Shown here in pieces: positions 35,170-45,637 of a stretch of DNA of 64,000 bases. The stretch lies in contig NZ_RXOE01000001.1 of assembly GCF_003965815.1 (NCBI RefSeq), positions 62,001 to 126,000 on the forward strand, in the 5' to 3' direction. A model generated the notes under the pieces. The model was not told where the DNA came from. It ran no database searches and saw only the letters and a list, made by a program, of their open reading frames with translations. Numbering within the stretch: position 1 is the first letter of the stretch; each line of letters opens with the position of its first letter. The position numbers were made by a program, and so were the translations under genes. Origin of the DNA: Variovorax gossypii. Its GTDB lineage: Bacteria > Pseudomonadota > Gammaproteobacteria > Burkholderiales > Burkholderiaceae_C.

Positions 35170-37962
35170 TCACGCACCGGACAGCTCGGGAAAGCCGGCC
35201 AGCACCGTCCTGCAGCGGTCGCAAAGCATTCCCTGCTCGGCATCGGTGTCGTCATGCACCGAGGCGTCGTGCCTCCAGCACCTCATGCAGCGCAGCGACG
35301 CGGTGCGCCTGACCTTGACGTCGACCTTGTCGGCCTCCTTCAAGGCCACGTCGGCAACGATGAAGATCGATGCCAGCTCGGCGCGCAGGAAGGAAAGCGA
35401 TTCGATGATCTCGGCAGGCGCCTCGATGACAACGCTCGCCTCGCCCGAGCGGCCGATGCTCCCGGACGAGCGGACATCCTCGATGGCCTTCATCACGCTC
35501 GGTCGGAGCTGCCTCGCGTGCCGCCAGAACTCGGCAGCCTCCGGATCGTCCGTAACCGGCGGCACGGCCTCGTCCCAGGTATGGAGGAACACGCTGTCTT
35601 CCCCGGCGGACGATTCGTACAGCACTCCCCAGGCTTCCTCGGCCGTGAAGCTGAGGATGGGGGCCACGAGCAGCAGCAGGTTCTCCAGGATGACGTGCAG
35701 CGCCGTCTGCGCGGAGCGTCTTTCGCGGCTGTCGCGTGCGCTGGCGTACAGCCGGTCTTTCAGTACGTCGAGATAGAAGCCGCCGAGTTCGTCGGCGCAG
35801 TAGCCGTGCACCAGCCGTGTGACGGCCACGAAGTCGTAGTCGCGGTAGCCCTTGCGGCATTGCTCCGCGAGTTCGCGGCAACGGGCCAGCGCGTGCCGGT
35901 CGACGCTTTCGAGATATTCCACGGGCACCCGGTCGGTGCCCGCATCGAAGTCCGACACGTTCAGCAGCAGGAAGCGGATCGTGTTGCGGATGCGCCGGTA
36001 CATCTCGACGACGCGGTCCAGGATCTCTTCCGAAACTGAGATGTCCGTCGAGTAGTCCGTGCTCGCGATCCACAGCCGGATGATCTCCGCGCCCCGCGTT
36101 CCGGCCACCTGCTGGGGGCTCACCGTGTTGCCCAGCGACTTGCTCATCTTCTTGCCGTTTCCATCGACGGCGAAGCCATGGGTCAGCACGGCCTTGAACG
36201 GCGCGTGGCCGTCCGCCGCGCAGCCCGTCATGAGCGAGGAGCCGAACCAGCCCCTGTGCTGGTCGGAGCCCTCCAGGTACAGGTCCGCCGGATGGCCGTG
36301 CGCGTCGGGGCGCCGCGGGTCCCGGTAGACGGTTGCGTGGATGGAGCCGGAGTCGAACCACACGTCGAGGGTATCGGACAGCTTCTCGAACTCCGACTCA
36401 TCCACGCCCAGGTCCGCGGGACTCAATCGAGTCCAGGCGGAAATTCCTTCGCGCTCCACGCGCCGCGCCACTTCCTCGATGAGGCGTGAGGTCTCGGGGT
36501 GCAGCGAGTTGTCGCTGCGCCTGACGAAGAAGGCGAGCGGAACGCCCCAGGCGCGCTGCCGCGAGACGCACCAGTCGGGCCGGCCGTCGATCATCGCTTC
36601 CATGCGCGAGCGGCCCGAAGCGGGGTAGAACGGCACGTCCCTGATCGCCTCTCGCGCGGTCTCGCGCAGCGTGCGCGCATCGCCCGTCGCGGGATGGTCC
36701 ATGGCAATGAACCATTGCGTCGTCGAGCGGAACAGGATCGGCGTCTTGTGGCGCCAGCAGTGAGGGTACGAATGCTCGATGCGCTCCTGCCTGAGCAGCG
36801 AGCCATCCGCCTTCAGAGTTTCGAGAATGGCCTTGCTGCCTTCCTCGAGCGACATGCCGCCGATGGCAGGCAGGCTCGCCACGAAGCGGCCGGCACCGTC
36901 GATCACGTTGTCGCCGGCGATGCCGAGGCTGCGGCACAGCTCGAAGTCTTCCGCGCCGTGCGCCGGCGCGAGGTGCACGAGGCCGGTGCCGGTCTCCAGC
37001 GAGACGAAGTCGGCGGCCACCACGGGCACGCCGACGTCCTGCAGCGGATGCTTCAGCACGAGCCCGACGAGGTCGGCGCCCGGCGCGACCGCGCAGAGCT
37101 CGTGCTCGACACCGAAGGACTGCAGCAGCTTGCCGCCGGTCTCCGCCGCCATCACCAGCATGCCGTCGGGCGAGTCGTACAGGCCGTAGCTGGCCTGCGG
37201 GTCCAGGCCCACGGCCGCGTTGCCGGGCAGCGTCCAGGGCGTCGTGGTCCAGATCACCACGCGGGTCTGCCTGCCGGGCGCAATGGCAAGGCTGAAGCGC
37301 GCCGCGAGGTCGGCCGCATCCACGACCCGCTGCCCCACATACGCGGTCGTCGATCGCTTGTTCGCGTACTCCAGTTCCGCCTCGGCCAGGGCCGACTGGC
37401 AATCGACGCACCAGTTCACCGGCTTCTGGCCGCGAAACAGCAGGCCGCGTTGCCGGATGCGGTCGAGAAAGCGGATCTCGTTGGCCTCGGTCTCGAAATC
37501 CATCGTGCGAAAGGCGTTGTCCCAGTCGCCGAGCAGGCCCAGGCGCAGGAAGTCCTTCTTCTGGCTCTGCGTCTGCGAAAGGGCGTATTCGCGGCACAGC
37601 TGCTGCACCTGCTCGGTCGGCAGGCCCCGGCCGTTCATCTGCTCGATGCGGTGCTCGATGGGCATGCCATGGCAGTCCCAGCCGGGAATCCACTGCGAGT
37701 CGAAGCCGTCGAAGTAGCGGCTCTTGAAGACCATGTCCTTGAGCACCTTGTTCACCGCGTGCCCGATGTGGATGTCGCCGTTCGCATACGGCGGGCCGTC
37801 GTGCAGGATGAACGGCGGGCGTCCCGCCGCCGCGGCGCGCATCCGCTCGTAGATGCGCAGCCGCGCCCAGCGCTCGACCAGCGCCGGCTCGCGCCGGGGC
37901 AGGTCTCCCTTCATCGGGAACGGGGTCGTCAGCAGGTTCAGGGTGCTCTTTAGATCTGGCAT
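35170..37962 (-). CDS. ileS: Isoleucyl-tRNA synthetase, probable second copy
   Basis: This 930-aa class I synthetase has HIGH (GDIHIGHAV near residue 58) and KMSKS ([10 protein letters not shown] near residue 610). The CP1 editing domain has [10 protein letters not shown] and [11 protein letters not shown], and the C-terminal zinc finger has CMRCWRH and CDRC. It is of the bacterial IleRS1 type, not the eukaryote-like mupirocin-resistant IleRS2. It differs from typical copies at the active-site loop, reading [13 protein letters not shown] where LPIE is usual. In relatives the housekeeping ileS sits between ribF and lspA. Here it ends a run with transporter and amino-acid enzymes, so self-resistance is plausible. 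No clear ribosome site precedes it. Confidence 0.95.
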   Translation of the reverse strand: MPDLKSTLNLLTTPFPMKGDLPRREPALVERWARLRIYERMRAAAAGRPPFILHDGPPYANGDIHIGHAVNKVLKDMVFKSRYFDGFDSQWIPGWDCHGMPIEHRIEQMNGRGLPTEQVQQLCREYALSQTQSQKKDFLRLGLLGDWDNAFRTMDFETEANEIRFLDRIRQRGLLFRGQKPVNWCVDCQSALAEAELEYANKRSTTAYVGQRVVDAADLAARFSLAIAPGRQTRVVIWTTTPWTLPGNAAVGLDPQASYGLYDSPDGMLVMAAETGGKLLQSFGVEHELCAVAPGADLVGLVLKHPLQDVGVPVVAADFVSLETGTGLVHLAPAHGAEDFELCRSLGIAGDNVIDGAGRFVASLPAIGGMSLEEGSKAILETLKADGSLLRQERIEHSYPHCWRHKTPILFRSTTQWFIAMDHPATGDARTLRETAREAIRDVPFYPASGRSRMEAMIDGRPDWCVSRQRAWGVPLAFFVRRSDNSLHPETSRLIEEVARRVEREGISAWTRLSPADLGVDESEFEKLSDTLDVWFDSGSIHATVYRDPRRPDAHGHPADLYLEGSDQHRGWFGSSLMTGCAADGHAPFKAVLTHGFAVDGNGKKMSKSLGNTVSPQQVAGTRGAEIIRLWIASTDYSTDISVSEEILDRVVEMYRRIRNTIRFLLLNVSDFDAGTDRVPVEYLESVDRHALARCRELAEQCRKGYRDYDFVAVTRLVHGYCADELGGFYLDVLKDRLYASARDSRERRSAQTALHVILENLLLLVAPILSFTAEEAWGVLYESSAGEDSVFLHTWDEAVPPVTDDPEAAEFWRHARQLRPSVMKAIEDVRSSGSIGRSGEASVVIEAPAEIIESLSFLRAELASIFIVADVALKEADKVDVKVRRTASLRCMRCWRHDASVHDDTDAEQGMLCDRCRTVLAGFPELSGA

Positions 37963-38038
37963 GTGGCGTGGTGTTTTCTTTTTCGAGAGGGACGATTTGT
38001 TGATCGACTGATTGGTCGAGCGATCGGTCGCGTCGGCC

Positions 38039-39400
38039 TCAGTCCCTGTTGCGCAGGGCCGAGCCGGCGGCCAGCAGCGCGACCAGGCTGGCCGCCGCCG
38101 CGAACACCACGTACCAGGCTGGAGCGAGCGGATTCCCGGTCCGCGCGATCAGCGCCGTTGCAATGAACGGCGCGAAGCCTCCGAAGATCGTGACAGCGAA
38201 GTTGTAGGCAATGGAGAGGCCCGTGGACCTCACCTCCGGTGGATAGAGCTCGGCCATCGCAGCGGGCGCGGGGCCGGTGAAGCCGGCGATCAGCACCGCG
38301 AAGACCAGCAGCACGATGGTCAGGGTCGACGGGTTGGGCGCGGCCGTGAGGAGCCACAGCGCCGGATAGGCCAGCACGAGGATCGCGGTGGCGAAGCCGA
38401 TCAGCAGGGGCCTGCGGCCGATCCGGTCCGACAGCGCGCCGAAGAAGGGCGCCAGCACCACCAGCACCATCAGCCCCGCGCCGTTGGCCCACAGCGACAC
38501 GCTCTGCGGCAGCTTCAGCGTGCGCACCGCATAGGTCGGCATGTAGACGAGGAAGAAATACGTGCACACCGTCCACACGATGGTCACGCCGAAGCCGGCG
38601 ATGATTTCCTTGCGGTAGGAGCCGAGCGCCCGCTTCAGCGGGGAGGCCTGGCCGTGCTGGCCCTGGGCCGCCTTGGCCTGCACGAAGCTCTCCGACTCCT
38701 GCGTCCGGGTGCGGATGTACCAACCCACCGGGCCGATGACCAGGCCGAACAGGAACGGAATCCGCCATCCCCACGCCTCGAGCTGCTCGGGCGTCAGCAC
38801 GTCGGTGAGCGTCGCGCCGAAGACCGAACCCAGCAGCAGCGCGCCGGCCTGGCTCGCCTGCTGCCAACTCGCGAAGTAGCCCCTGCGCCCCTTGGGCGCG
38901 TGCTCGACGAGGAATGCCGTCGCGCCACCGACCTCGCCGCCGGCGGAGAAGCCCTGGATCAGCCTCGCCACCACGATCCACGCAGGCGCCCAGAGGCCCG
39001 CGTCGGCATAGGTCGGCGCGAAACCGATCATGGCCGTGCCCAGCGCCATCAGCAGGATCGTGGTGGACAGCGCAGCCTTGCGCCCGCGCGAGTCGCCGAG
39101 CGCGCCCAGCACGATCGCGCCGATAGGCCGCATCACGAAGCCGACGCCGAATGTCGCCACGGTCAGCAGCAGAGAGGAGGTCTCGTCGCCCGTGGGGAAG
39201 AAGAGCCTTGAAATGGTGAGCGCGAAGAAGCCGTAGACGGCGAAGTCGAACCACTCCAGCGTGTTGCCGATGACCGCCGCAAGAATCGTCCGGCGCCTGG
39301 CGTCGTGGGTCTGCACGCCTTGCGCCACGTGGGCGCCGGGGGCGAGCGGGGAGAAATTGCTGGTGGCGTCCGCCAGCGCGGCTGCGTCGATGTTTTTCAT
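38039..39400 (-). CDS. MHS-family MFS transporter
   Basis: The product is 453 aa from ATG 39400, which overlaps the upstream gene stop as ATGA. About 12 transmembrane helices are visible. The signature [16 protein letters not shown] near residue 43 and the loop motif [11 protein letters not shown] place it in the metabolite:H+ symporter branch (ProP, ShiA, KgtP type), which moves small zwitterions and organic acids. Coupled to an ArgE-like deacylase and a Leu/Val dehydrogenase, it may carry an amino acid or its acyl derivative. Confidence 0.88.
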   Translation of the reverse strand: MKNIDAAALADATSNFSPLAPGAHVAQGVQTHDARRRTILAAVIGNTLEWFDFAVYGFFALTISRLFFPTGDETSSLLLTVATFGVGFVMRPIGAIVLGALGDSRGRKAALSTTILLMALGTAMIGFAPTYADAGLWAPAWIVVARLIQGFSAGGEVGGATAFLVEHAPKGRRGYFASWQQASQAGALLLGSVFGATLTDVLTPEQLEAWGWRIPFLFGLVIGPVGWYIRTRTQESESFVQAKAAQGQHGQASPLKRALGSYRKEIIAGFGVTIVWTVCTYFFLVYMPTYAVRTLKLPQSVSLWANGAGLMVLVVLAPFFGALSDRIGRRPLLIGFATAILVLAYPALWLLTAAPNPSTLTIVLLVFAVLIAGFTGPAPAAMAELYPPEVRSTGLSIAYNFAVTIFGGFAPFIATALIARTGNPLAPAWYVVFAAAASLVALLAAGSALRNRD

Positions 39401-40532
39401 GCTGTCTTGAGAGTTGAAGTGAGACGGGCGGCGGGCTTGGCCAGCGCCCAGGCGCCGGCCGACTGCATGAAGCGGTCGGCCGCCTGCAGTTGCGATGCGG
39501 CGATCCATTCGTCGGGCTGGTGGGCCTGGGCGATGGAGCCCGGGCCGCACACCACCGTCGAGATGCCGACCTGCTGGAAGAAGCCTGCCTCGGTGCCGAA
39601 GGGCAGTTCCGCCTCGGGCCAGAGGGCGCCGAGCTCGCGTGCCACCGAGACGGCCGCGTCGTTGTCGCGCGCCGAGAGCGCCGGCACGCCTGCGACCTGC
39701 GAAGCCTCGACAGTGACGCCCGCGGGAAGGTCGGCCAGCGCTTCGCGGACCGTGCTGCGCACGAGCTCGGCCGTCGCTTCGTCCTTCGGGCGGAACTCCC
39801 ACAGCACTTCGCAGCAGCCCGGCACGATGTTGATTGCCGTGCCTCCGTCGATGCGGCCGATGTTGATGGTGGCTTCGCCGCCCTGGTCCGCCAGGCGACG
39901 CCGCAGTCCGGCCAGGCGGGTGACCAGGTACGCCGCCGGCTCGATCGCGCTGGCACCGAGCGACGGGTCGCTCGAATGCGCGGGCAGCCCGGTGAAGATG
40001 GCCCGGTGCCCGAAGAAGCCGCGGTGCCTCACGCCGACCCGCATCTCGGTCGGCTCGCCGATGATGGCCAGCGCAGGCGCTGGCACCTGGGCCTTCAGTT
40101 GCTCCACGAGCTGCGGAACGCCGAGGCAACCGATCTCCTCGTCGTAGGAGAAGGCGAGGTGGATCGGCCGGCGCAGCCGTTGCCGCCGCCATGCGGGCAC
40201 GGCCGAGAGGCTGGCGGCGATGAAGCCCTTCATGTCCGCCGCGCCGCGGCCGTGGAAGCGGCCGTTGCGCTCGGCCAGCGCGAAGGGACTCGAAGTCCAG
40301 TTCTGGTCGGTCACGGGCACGACGTCGCTGTGCCCCGAGAGCACCATGCCGCCGGCAATGTCGGGACCGATGCTGGCGAGCAGGTTCGCCTTTCGCTTGT
40401 CGTCGCTGTGCACGAGCTGCACCTTGACGCCGTGCCCCGCGAGGTAGTCGGCGATCCAGTGGATCAGGTCGAGGTTGGAGCGATGCGAGGTCGTGTCGAA
40501 TGCCACCAGGGCGCGAAGGATTTCGATGGTGT

Positions 40533-40536
<4 letters not shown>
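39397..40536 (-). CDS. ArgE-like M20 amidohydrolase (N-acyl-amino-acid deacylase)
   Basis: This 379-aa zinc peptidase-fold enzyme carries GHSDVVPV near residue 67 and RGAADMKGF near residue 95, with the catalytic and ligand acids in DEEIGCLG near residue 129. It resembles acetylornithine deacetylase. Its neighbours (branched-chain amino-acid dehydrogenase, transporter, IleRS) make arginine synthesis an unlikely role. Release of a free amino acid from an N-acyl precursor is more probable. Both ends overlap neighbours by ATGA, indicating tight coupling. Confidence 0.88.
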
Positions 40537-41651
<1,115 letters not shown>

Positions 41652-41732
41652 CTGGTGCTTCTTGGATTTCGTGTGAACGAGTGCGGACCGGCTTCAATGC
41701 AAGGCCGCCGCATCAATGCCCGCGAAAGCAGG

Positions 41733-41847
41733 CTAGGAACAGCAACAGGCGACGTAGTCGTAGTAGAAGCTCCACCGGACGGACATCGAGATCCATGCCC
41801 GATAGAGGAAGGACTTCAGTGCTTGCTTGGCGAAATGATTGCGTCAT
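41733..41847 (-). other. Candidate small Cys-rich peptide gene, possibly frameshifted
   Basis: In the 273-base spacer between the Rieske and LeuDH genes the minus strand has ATG 41847 with GAGG eight bases before it, opening a 44-aa frame (to 41713) with poor third-position GC. From about 41820 a second frame reads to a TAG at 41733 with about 78% GC3. It codes an aromatic peptide ending VACCCS, with FYYDY before it. A one-base shift near 41820 would join the good start to the good frame. It may be a real small peptide gene with a shift, a precursor peptide, or a decayed gene tail. Confidence 0.35.
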
Positions 41848-41924
41848 GTGTTGGCCTCGCTTTGAGGTGCAGCATGACAGGTAGATTCGCCGCGATATTG
41901 GCGAAAATTTCTGCCTGATAAAGA

Positions 41925-42581
41925 TCAGGAGAAAGGTGAGGGGGAAGAGCTTGTCTCGCTGCTGAAGCCAATCTCTTCGAGAAGCCTTTGGTACTCGGAG
42001 AGTCCGAGTTTCTTCAAGGATTGATGATTTTCAGGTTCGACAATCATGCTGCTGTCGAGAAATTCGAAAACCATCGATTCAGCGAAGCGGTCGCTTGAAA
42101 GTTTGAATGGTGAATCCGAAGTTCCATCGGGAACCTCCGGTCCTGCATCCGGAATCAGGCAAGTCCAGACAAGACCGTGCCGCTCGACCGCAGGGAACAT
42201 CGTGACCTTGAAGCAGTCCGCCGTCTTCGGCGCGAGCTTCTCCGGCACCTTCGTGCACTGGCCGTCGGAGCCGAATCGCAGGCCGTGATAGGCGCAGACG
42301 AGTTCTTCGCCTTCGACGCGGCCGCCGCTCAACGGCAGCCCGCGATGCGGGCACATGTCGCGGCCGACGCGGATGCCGTCGGGCATCCGGTAGACGACCA
42401 GCCGCAGGTTCAGCACCATCACCTGCCGGGGCCTGGCAAGCGCATCGTCGGCCCGGCAGACCGGAAACCACTGCCTCGCGAGAATGGGCCAGTCCTGCTC
42501 CGCGTAGGTGCAGTTCGAGGGCAGGAAGCCCTCGGGCAGGGGACGGGAACTGGCTGCTTCGGGTGGTGCTTCGGCCGGCAT
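41925..42581 (-). CDS. Rieske [2Fe-2S] protein without catalytic domain
   Basis: The product is 218 aa. The Rieske cluster ligands are CPH (MCPHRGLPL near residue 77) and CAYH (CAYHGLRF near residue 96). The sequence resembles the N-terminal half of Rieske oxygenases of the vanillate-demethylase type, with ARQWFPV before the cluster. However, it ends where the mononuclear-iron domain should begin, and no continuation is seen in other frames downstream. It may serve as an electron donor, perhaps to the diiron enzyme of the same cluster. It starts 10 bases after the AlaX gene. Confidence 0.8.
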   Translation of the reverse strand: MPAEAPPEAASSRPLPEGFLPSNCTYAEQDWPILARQWFPVCRADDALARPRQVMVLNLRLVVYRMPDGIRVGRDMCPHRGLPLSGGRVEGEELVCAYHGLRFGSDGQCTKVPEKLAPKTADCFKVTMFPAVERHGLVWTCLIPDAGPEVPDGTSDSPFKLSSDRFAESMVFEFLDSSMIVEPENHQSLKKLGLSEYQRLLEEIGFSSETSSSPSPFS

Positions 42582-42591
42582 GTCTTTCCGC

Positions 42592-43317
42592 CTACTTGAG
42601 CAGGCCGATCCGGATCCTGCGGTTGTGCTGCCCCTTGTTCTCGATCTTCAGGATGCGCAGCGGCGCCGATTGCGAAGTCTTCGCGAGATGCGTGCCGCCG
42701 CAGGCTTGCCGGTCGAGACCGACGATATCGATGATGCGCGTGGTGCCGTCGTCCTGGGCAGGCGGCGCGACCGAGCGGCTGCGCAGCACGCCGGGCTCGA
42801 GCGAGAGCGCCGCCGCGTCGAGGTACACGGCATTCACCTGCAGGCCGTCGGAGATCAGGCTGTTGAGCTGGGGCTCGAGCTTGCGCAGCTCGTTGTTGTC
42901 GACGGAGGGCAGGTCGAAGTCGATGCGGGCCGTGCCGTCGGCTGCCATCTGCACGCCTGTCACCAGCGAGCCCTCGAAGCGCTGGTAGACGAGCGCGTTG
43001 AGGATATGCAGGCCCGTGTGCAGCTGGCTCATCATGAAGCGGAAGTCCTGGTCGACGCTTGCGACCACCTTGTCGCCGGGGGCCTTGCCGATGTCCGATT
43101 CGTCGAAGACGTGCCAGGCGTTCCTGCCTTCCATCTCGATGCGGTCGATCTTCACTTCGCTGCCGTTCCACTGCAGCGTGCCGCGATCCGCCAGTTGCCC
43201 GCCGCCGCCCGGATAGAAGTAGGACTTGTCGAGAAGAACTGCGTTCGGCCGGCGTGCGATGACGTCGGCCTCGAACTGGAGGCGGTCGGGTTCGATGTGG
43301 CAAAGATACTGGGACAT
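42592..43317 (-). CDS. AlaX-type aminoacyl-tRNA trans-editing protein
   Basis: This 241-aa protein corresponds to the editing domain of alanyl-tRNA synthetase. Zinc ligands are HTGLHIL (HxxxH, near residue 100) and CGGTH (near residue 205), with the glycine motif YFYPGGGGQLADRG near residue 33. Family members hydrolyse mischarged tRNAs such as Ser-tRNA-Ala. Placed in a run with an extra IleRS and a diiron enzyme, it may clear tRNA mischarged with a toxic analogue made by the cluster. The substrate is not predictable from sequence. Confidence 0.88.
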   Translation of the reverse strand: MSQYLCHIEPDRLQFEADVIARRPNAVLLDKSYFYPGGGGQLADRGTLQWNGSEVKIDRIEMEGRNAWHVFDESDIGKAPGDKVVASVDQDFRFMMSQLHTGLHILNALVYQRFEGSLVTGVQMAADGTARIDFDLPSVDNNELRKLEPQLNSLISDGLQVNAVYLDAAALSLEPGVLRSRSVAPPAQDDGTTRIIDIVGLDRQACGGTHLAKTSQSAPLRILKIENKGQHNRRIRIGLLK

Positions 43318-43354
43318 GAATTCCTCGGGTTGTGCGGGATGCTTGATTGCTTTC

Positions 43355-44278
43355 TCAGGAAAAACGACGGGCCGTCACGATGCCGACCAGGATCACCACG
43401 GCGCCCACGAACTCGGTGACGCTCAGGTACTCGTGGAACAGATAGGCCCCGAACACGGTGGCTATGACGGGCTGGATCAGCAGGGTGATCGACGACATCG
43501 CGGCCGGCAGCTTGGCCAGCGCATAGGCGATGAGGCCCTGGCCGCCGACGTGCGAAACGACGGCCAGCGCCACCAGCATCAGCACGCCGTGGAGCGTGTG
43601 CGGCACGAGCGACTCGCCGCGCAGCAGCGTGATGGGCAGCAGCACGATGAAGGTGCCGACGCTGCTCCATGCCATGACGGTCATCGTCCGGTAGTTGGAA
43701 CGCACGAGGCTCACCGCCAGCAGATAGGAGCCGTAGAAGACGGCAGTGAGCAGCCCCAGCAGGTTGCCCGCCATGTAGCTGGAGCCGAAGTCGAGCCGGT
43801 GGCCTATGAGGATGAACGCGCCGGTCAGCGCGAAGAGCATGCCGAACAGGAAACCCGGCTTGAACCTCTTGCCGAGGAAGATCCTGGAGCCGAGGACCAC
43901 GAAGATGGGCGCGAGGTTGGCCAGCAGGTTGGAGTTGGCCAGCGTGGTCAGCGTCATCGACCAGTGATAGAGCGCGAGGTTTCCGGAAAAGATGAAGCCA
44001 ACGAGGATGAGCTTCACCGGAATGGCCGGCATGCGCTGCTGCCGGTCGACGGGGGCGATGTTCGTGGGCACCGGCTCGGCCCTTGCCGCGAGCATGTCGA
44101 GCAGGAAGAAGATCGGGATCGCGAGCGCCACCCGGTAGACCGCGCTGGCGGTGGGAGGCAGCTCGCTGTGGCGCAGGAAGACGCCGCCCAGTGCCAATGC
44201 CGCCGCGCCCAGCAGCAGCGCGACGAACGAGAAGAAGCTGCTCTTCGAGGCAGCCGGTAGTGCGATGGTTGTCGTCAT
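43355..44278 (-). CDS. EamA/DMT-family exporter
   Basis: The product is 307 aa with about 10 hydrophobic helices arranged as two EamA repeats. GNLALYHWSM and LANLAPIFVVLGSRI are typical of drug/metabolite transporters such as YdcZ/RhaT-like amino-acid exporters. It lies 37 bases upstream of the AlaX gene on the same strand. In this context it is the likely export route for the cluster's product. Confidence 0.88.
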   Translation of the reverse strand: MTTTIALPAASKSSFFSFVALLLGAAALALGGVFLRHSELPPTASAVYRVALAIPIFFLLDMLAARAEPVPTNIAPVDRQQRMPAIPVKLILVGFIFSGNLALYHWSMTLTTLANSNLLANLAPIFVVLGSRIFLGKRFKPGFLFGMLFALTGAFILIGHRLDFGSSYMAGNLLGLLTAVFYGSYLLAVSLVRSNYRTMTVMAWSSVGTFIVLLPITLLRGESLVPHTLHGVLMLVALAVVSHVGGQGLIAYALAKLPAAMSSITLLIQPVIATVFGAYLFHEYLSVTEFVGAVVILVGIVTARRFS

Positions 44279-44367
44279 GTTCTGTTCGATACGACCGGGT
44301 CTCCATCGGTCGTATCGCTCGGTTTGTTGTGAATGATCTGGAGGACAGACATGGCGAAGGCGAGAAG

Positions 44368-44679
44368 CTAGGGCCGTAGTAGCGGCTCTTCGAATCCTTC
44401 GATCACCATGAGCTGCATGTCGACCGCGGCGTCTTTTCGCAACCCTCTTGCGTGGGTGTATTCGGGCGATTCGTAGAACTTCCTCGCCGCGTCCGCGGTC
44501 TTGAACTCGACAAGAACCACGCGCCTGTCGTCGTGAGCGCCTTCCAGGTGCATGCGCTCGCCTCCCCGCGTCAGGAACCTGCCGCCGAACTTCTCGACGA
44601 TGCCGGGCGTGAGTTGCTTGTACTCGTTGTACTGGTCCGGATTCACGATGGACATCCGGCCAATCAGATAGGCGACCAT
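44368..44679 (-). CDS. DUF1330 protein
   Basis: This 103-aa dimeric alpha-beta barrel-like protein has the YLIGRMSIVNPDQYNEY opening and EFKTADAARKFYESPEY motif typical of DUF1330. Function is unknown. Members often sit with enzymes of secondary metabolism and may act as small cyclases or stabilisers. It lies between the EamA and heme-oxygenase-like genes. Confidence 0.82.
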   Translation of the reverse strand: MVAYLIGRMSIVNPDQYNEYKQLTPGIVEKFGGRFLTRGGERMHLEGAHDDRRVVLVEFKTADAARKFYESPEYTHARGLRKDAAVDMQLMVIEGFEEPLLRP

Positions 44680-44744
44680 GTGGCTACCCGACTCGCTTCA
44701 ATGAACGCTGTGTCCGAGCGCGGAGAAGACGTCGTCGGCCGCCG

Positions 44745-45569
44745 TCAGACGTAGGCCACCTTGCGCTGCTGCGCCTGCGCCGCGACGCCGGACTGCAGCA
44801 GGGCCGCGTCCAGGATGTCCCAGAGGCCGGTCAGCGAATCGAGGAAGTCGTCAGCGCCTTCGATGACCAGGTGCGCGTACTCCGTCTTCAGCGCGAGCTC
44901 GACGGCGGTGCGCGCGTTCTGCTCGTGGTGCTGCTCGGCACCGACTTCGCCCCAGTGCTCCAGCAGGTAGTGCATCTCGGGCACTTCGAGATCGGCGTTG
45001 TAGATGCCGCTGTCCACCAGGCAGTACTTCTCGCCGGGGATCAGCTGCTGGTTCGAGATCATCTCCAGCGCCAGCGTGGTGCCGAGGTTGCGGTAGGTGT
45101 TCTCGATGTCCGTCAGCTTGCGGTGGTCGAACACGCCGATGGCCTTGCGGACCTGGGTGGTCAGGCCGGTCTCCATGTCGTAGCCGGGCAGGGAGCCGAG
45201 CAGCTGGTCGGAGAAGGCCTTCAGCTTCGCCTCGACCTTCTCCTGGTTGTAGAGGTCCGCGAAGACGGGCTGCTCGGCCGACTGGTTGACGATGTAGCCG
45301 GCCATCGTCGCCAGCTCGGGGCCGTGGCCCGATTCGCTCTCGACGATTTCCTCGAGCAGCTCGCTTTGCCTGTGCAGCCCGTGCGCCTTCAGTGCATCGG
45401 GGAAGGCCCATCCAGGACGCGTCGACGCGCAGAAGCTCTGGATCTGGTGGAAAAGCGCCCCGACGACGGGCGGCTCCGGTTCGACCTTCGCCCAATTCTT
45501 GAAAATCGGGTGCGAATAGCAACGATGACTTTTAACTCTTTCGACCAGATCGGAAATGGTAACGCTCAT
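44745..45569 (-). CDS. Heme-oxygenase-like diiron enzyme (HDO/TenA-PqqC fold)
   Basis: The product is 274 aa and all-helical. Candidate iron ligands are the glutamate and histidine in EIVESESGHGPELA near residue 75, and glutamate/histidines in LEHWGEVGAEQHHEQNA near residue 212. Members of this superfamily (for example UndA, BesC, SznF, and MgoB/PvfB-type proteins) use iron and O2 for N-oxygenation, C-C cleavage or desaturation of amino-acid-like substrates. It lies between a SAM methyltransferase and DUF1330 and is the best candidate for the key oxidative step. The exact reaction is unknown. Confidence 0.75.
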   Translation of the reverse strand: MSVTISDLVERVKSHRCYSHPIFKNWAKVEPEPPVVGALFHQIQSFCASTRPGWAFPDALKAHGLHRQSELLEEIVESESGHGPELATMAGYIVNQSAEQPVFADLYNQEKVEAKLKAFSDQLLGSLPGYDMETGLTTQVRKAIGVFDHRKLTDIENTYRNLGTTLALEMISNQQLIPGEKYCLVDSGIYNADLEVPEMHYLLEHWGEVGAEQHHEQNARTAVELALKTEYAHLVIEGADDFLDSLTGLWDILDAALLQSGVAAQAQQRKVAYV

Positions 45570-45637
45570 TTCTTTCTCCTAATTACGGTTGGTTAAAAAA
45601 TGCCACGAGGAAAAAACGGAAGAATTGAATTTCTTGA

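Noticed and set aside
35170-37962. Mupirocin-type eukaryote-like IleRS2
   Set aside because: Length, HIGH and KMSKS context, CP1 editing motifs and the C-terminal zinc finger are those of bacterial IleRS1. Resistance, if any, would come from point differences.
38002-38037. CRISPR-like short repeats
   Set aside because: Units are imperfect, contiguous, only 12 bp and without spacers. No cas genes are in the window.
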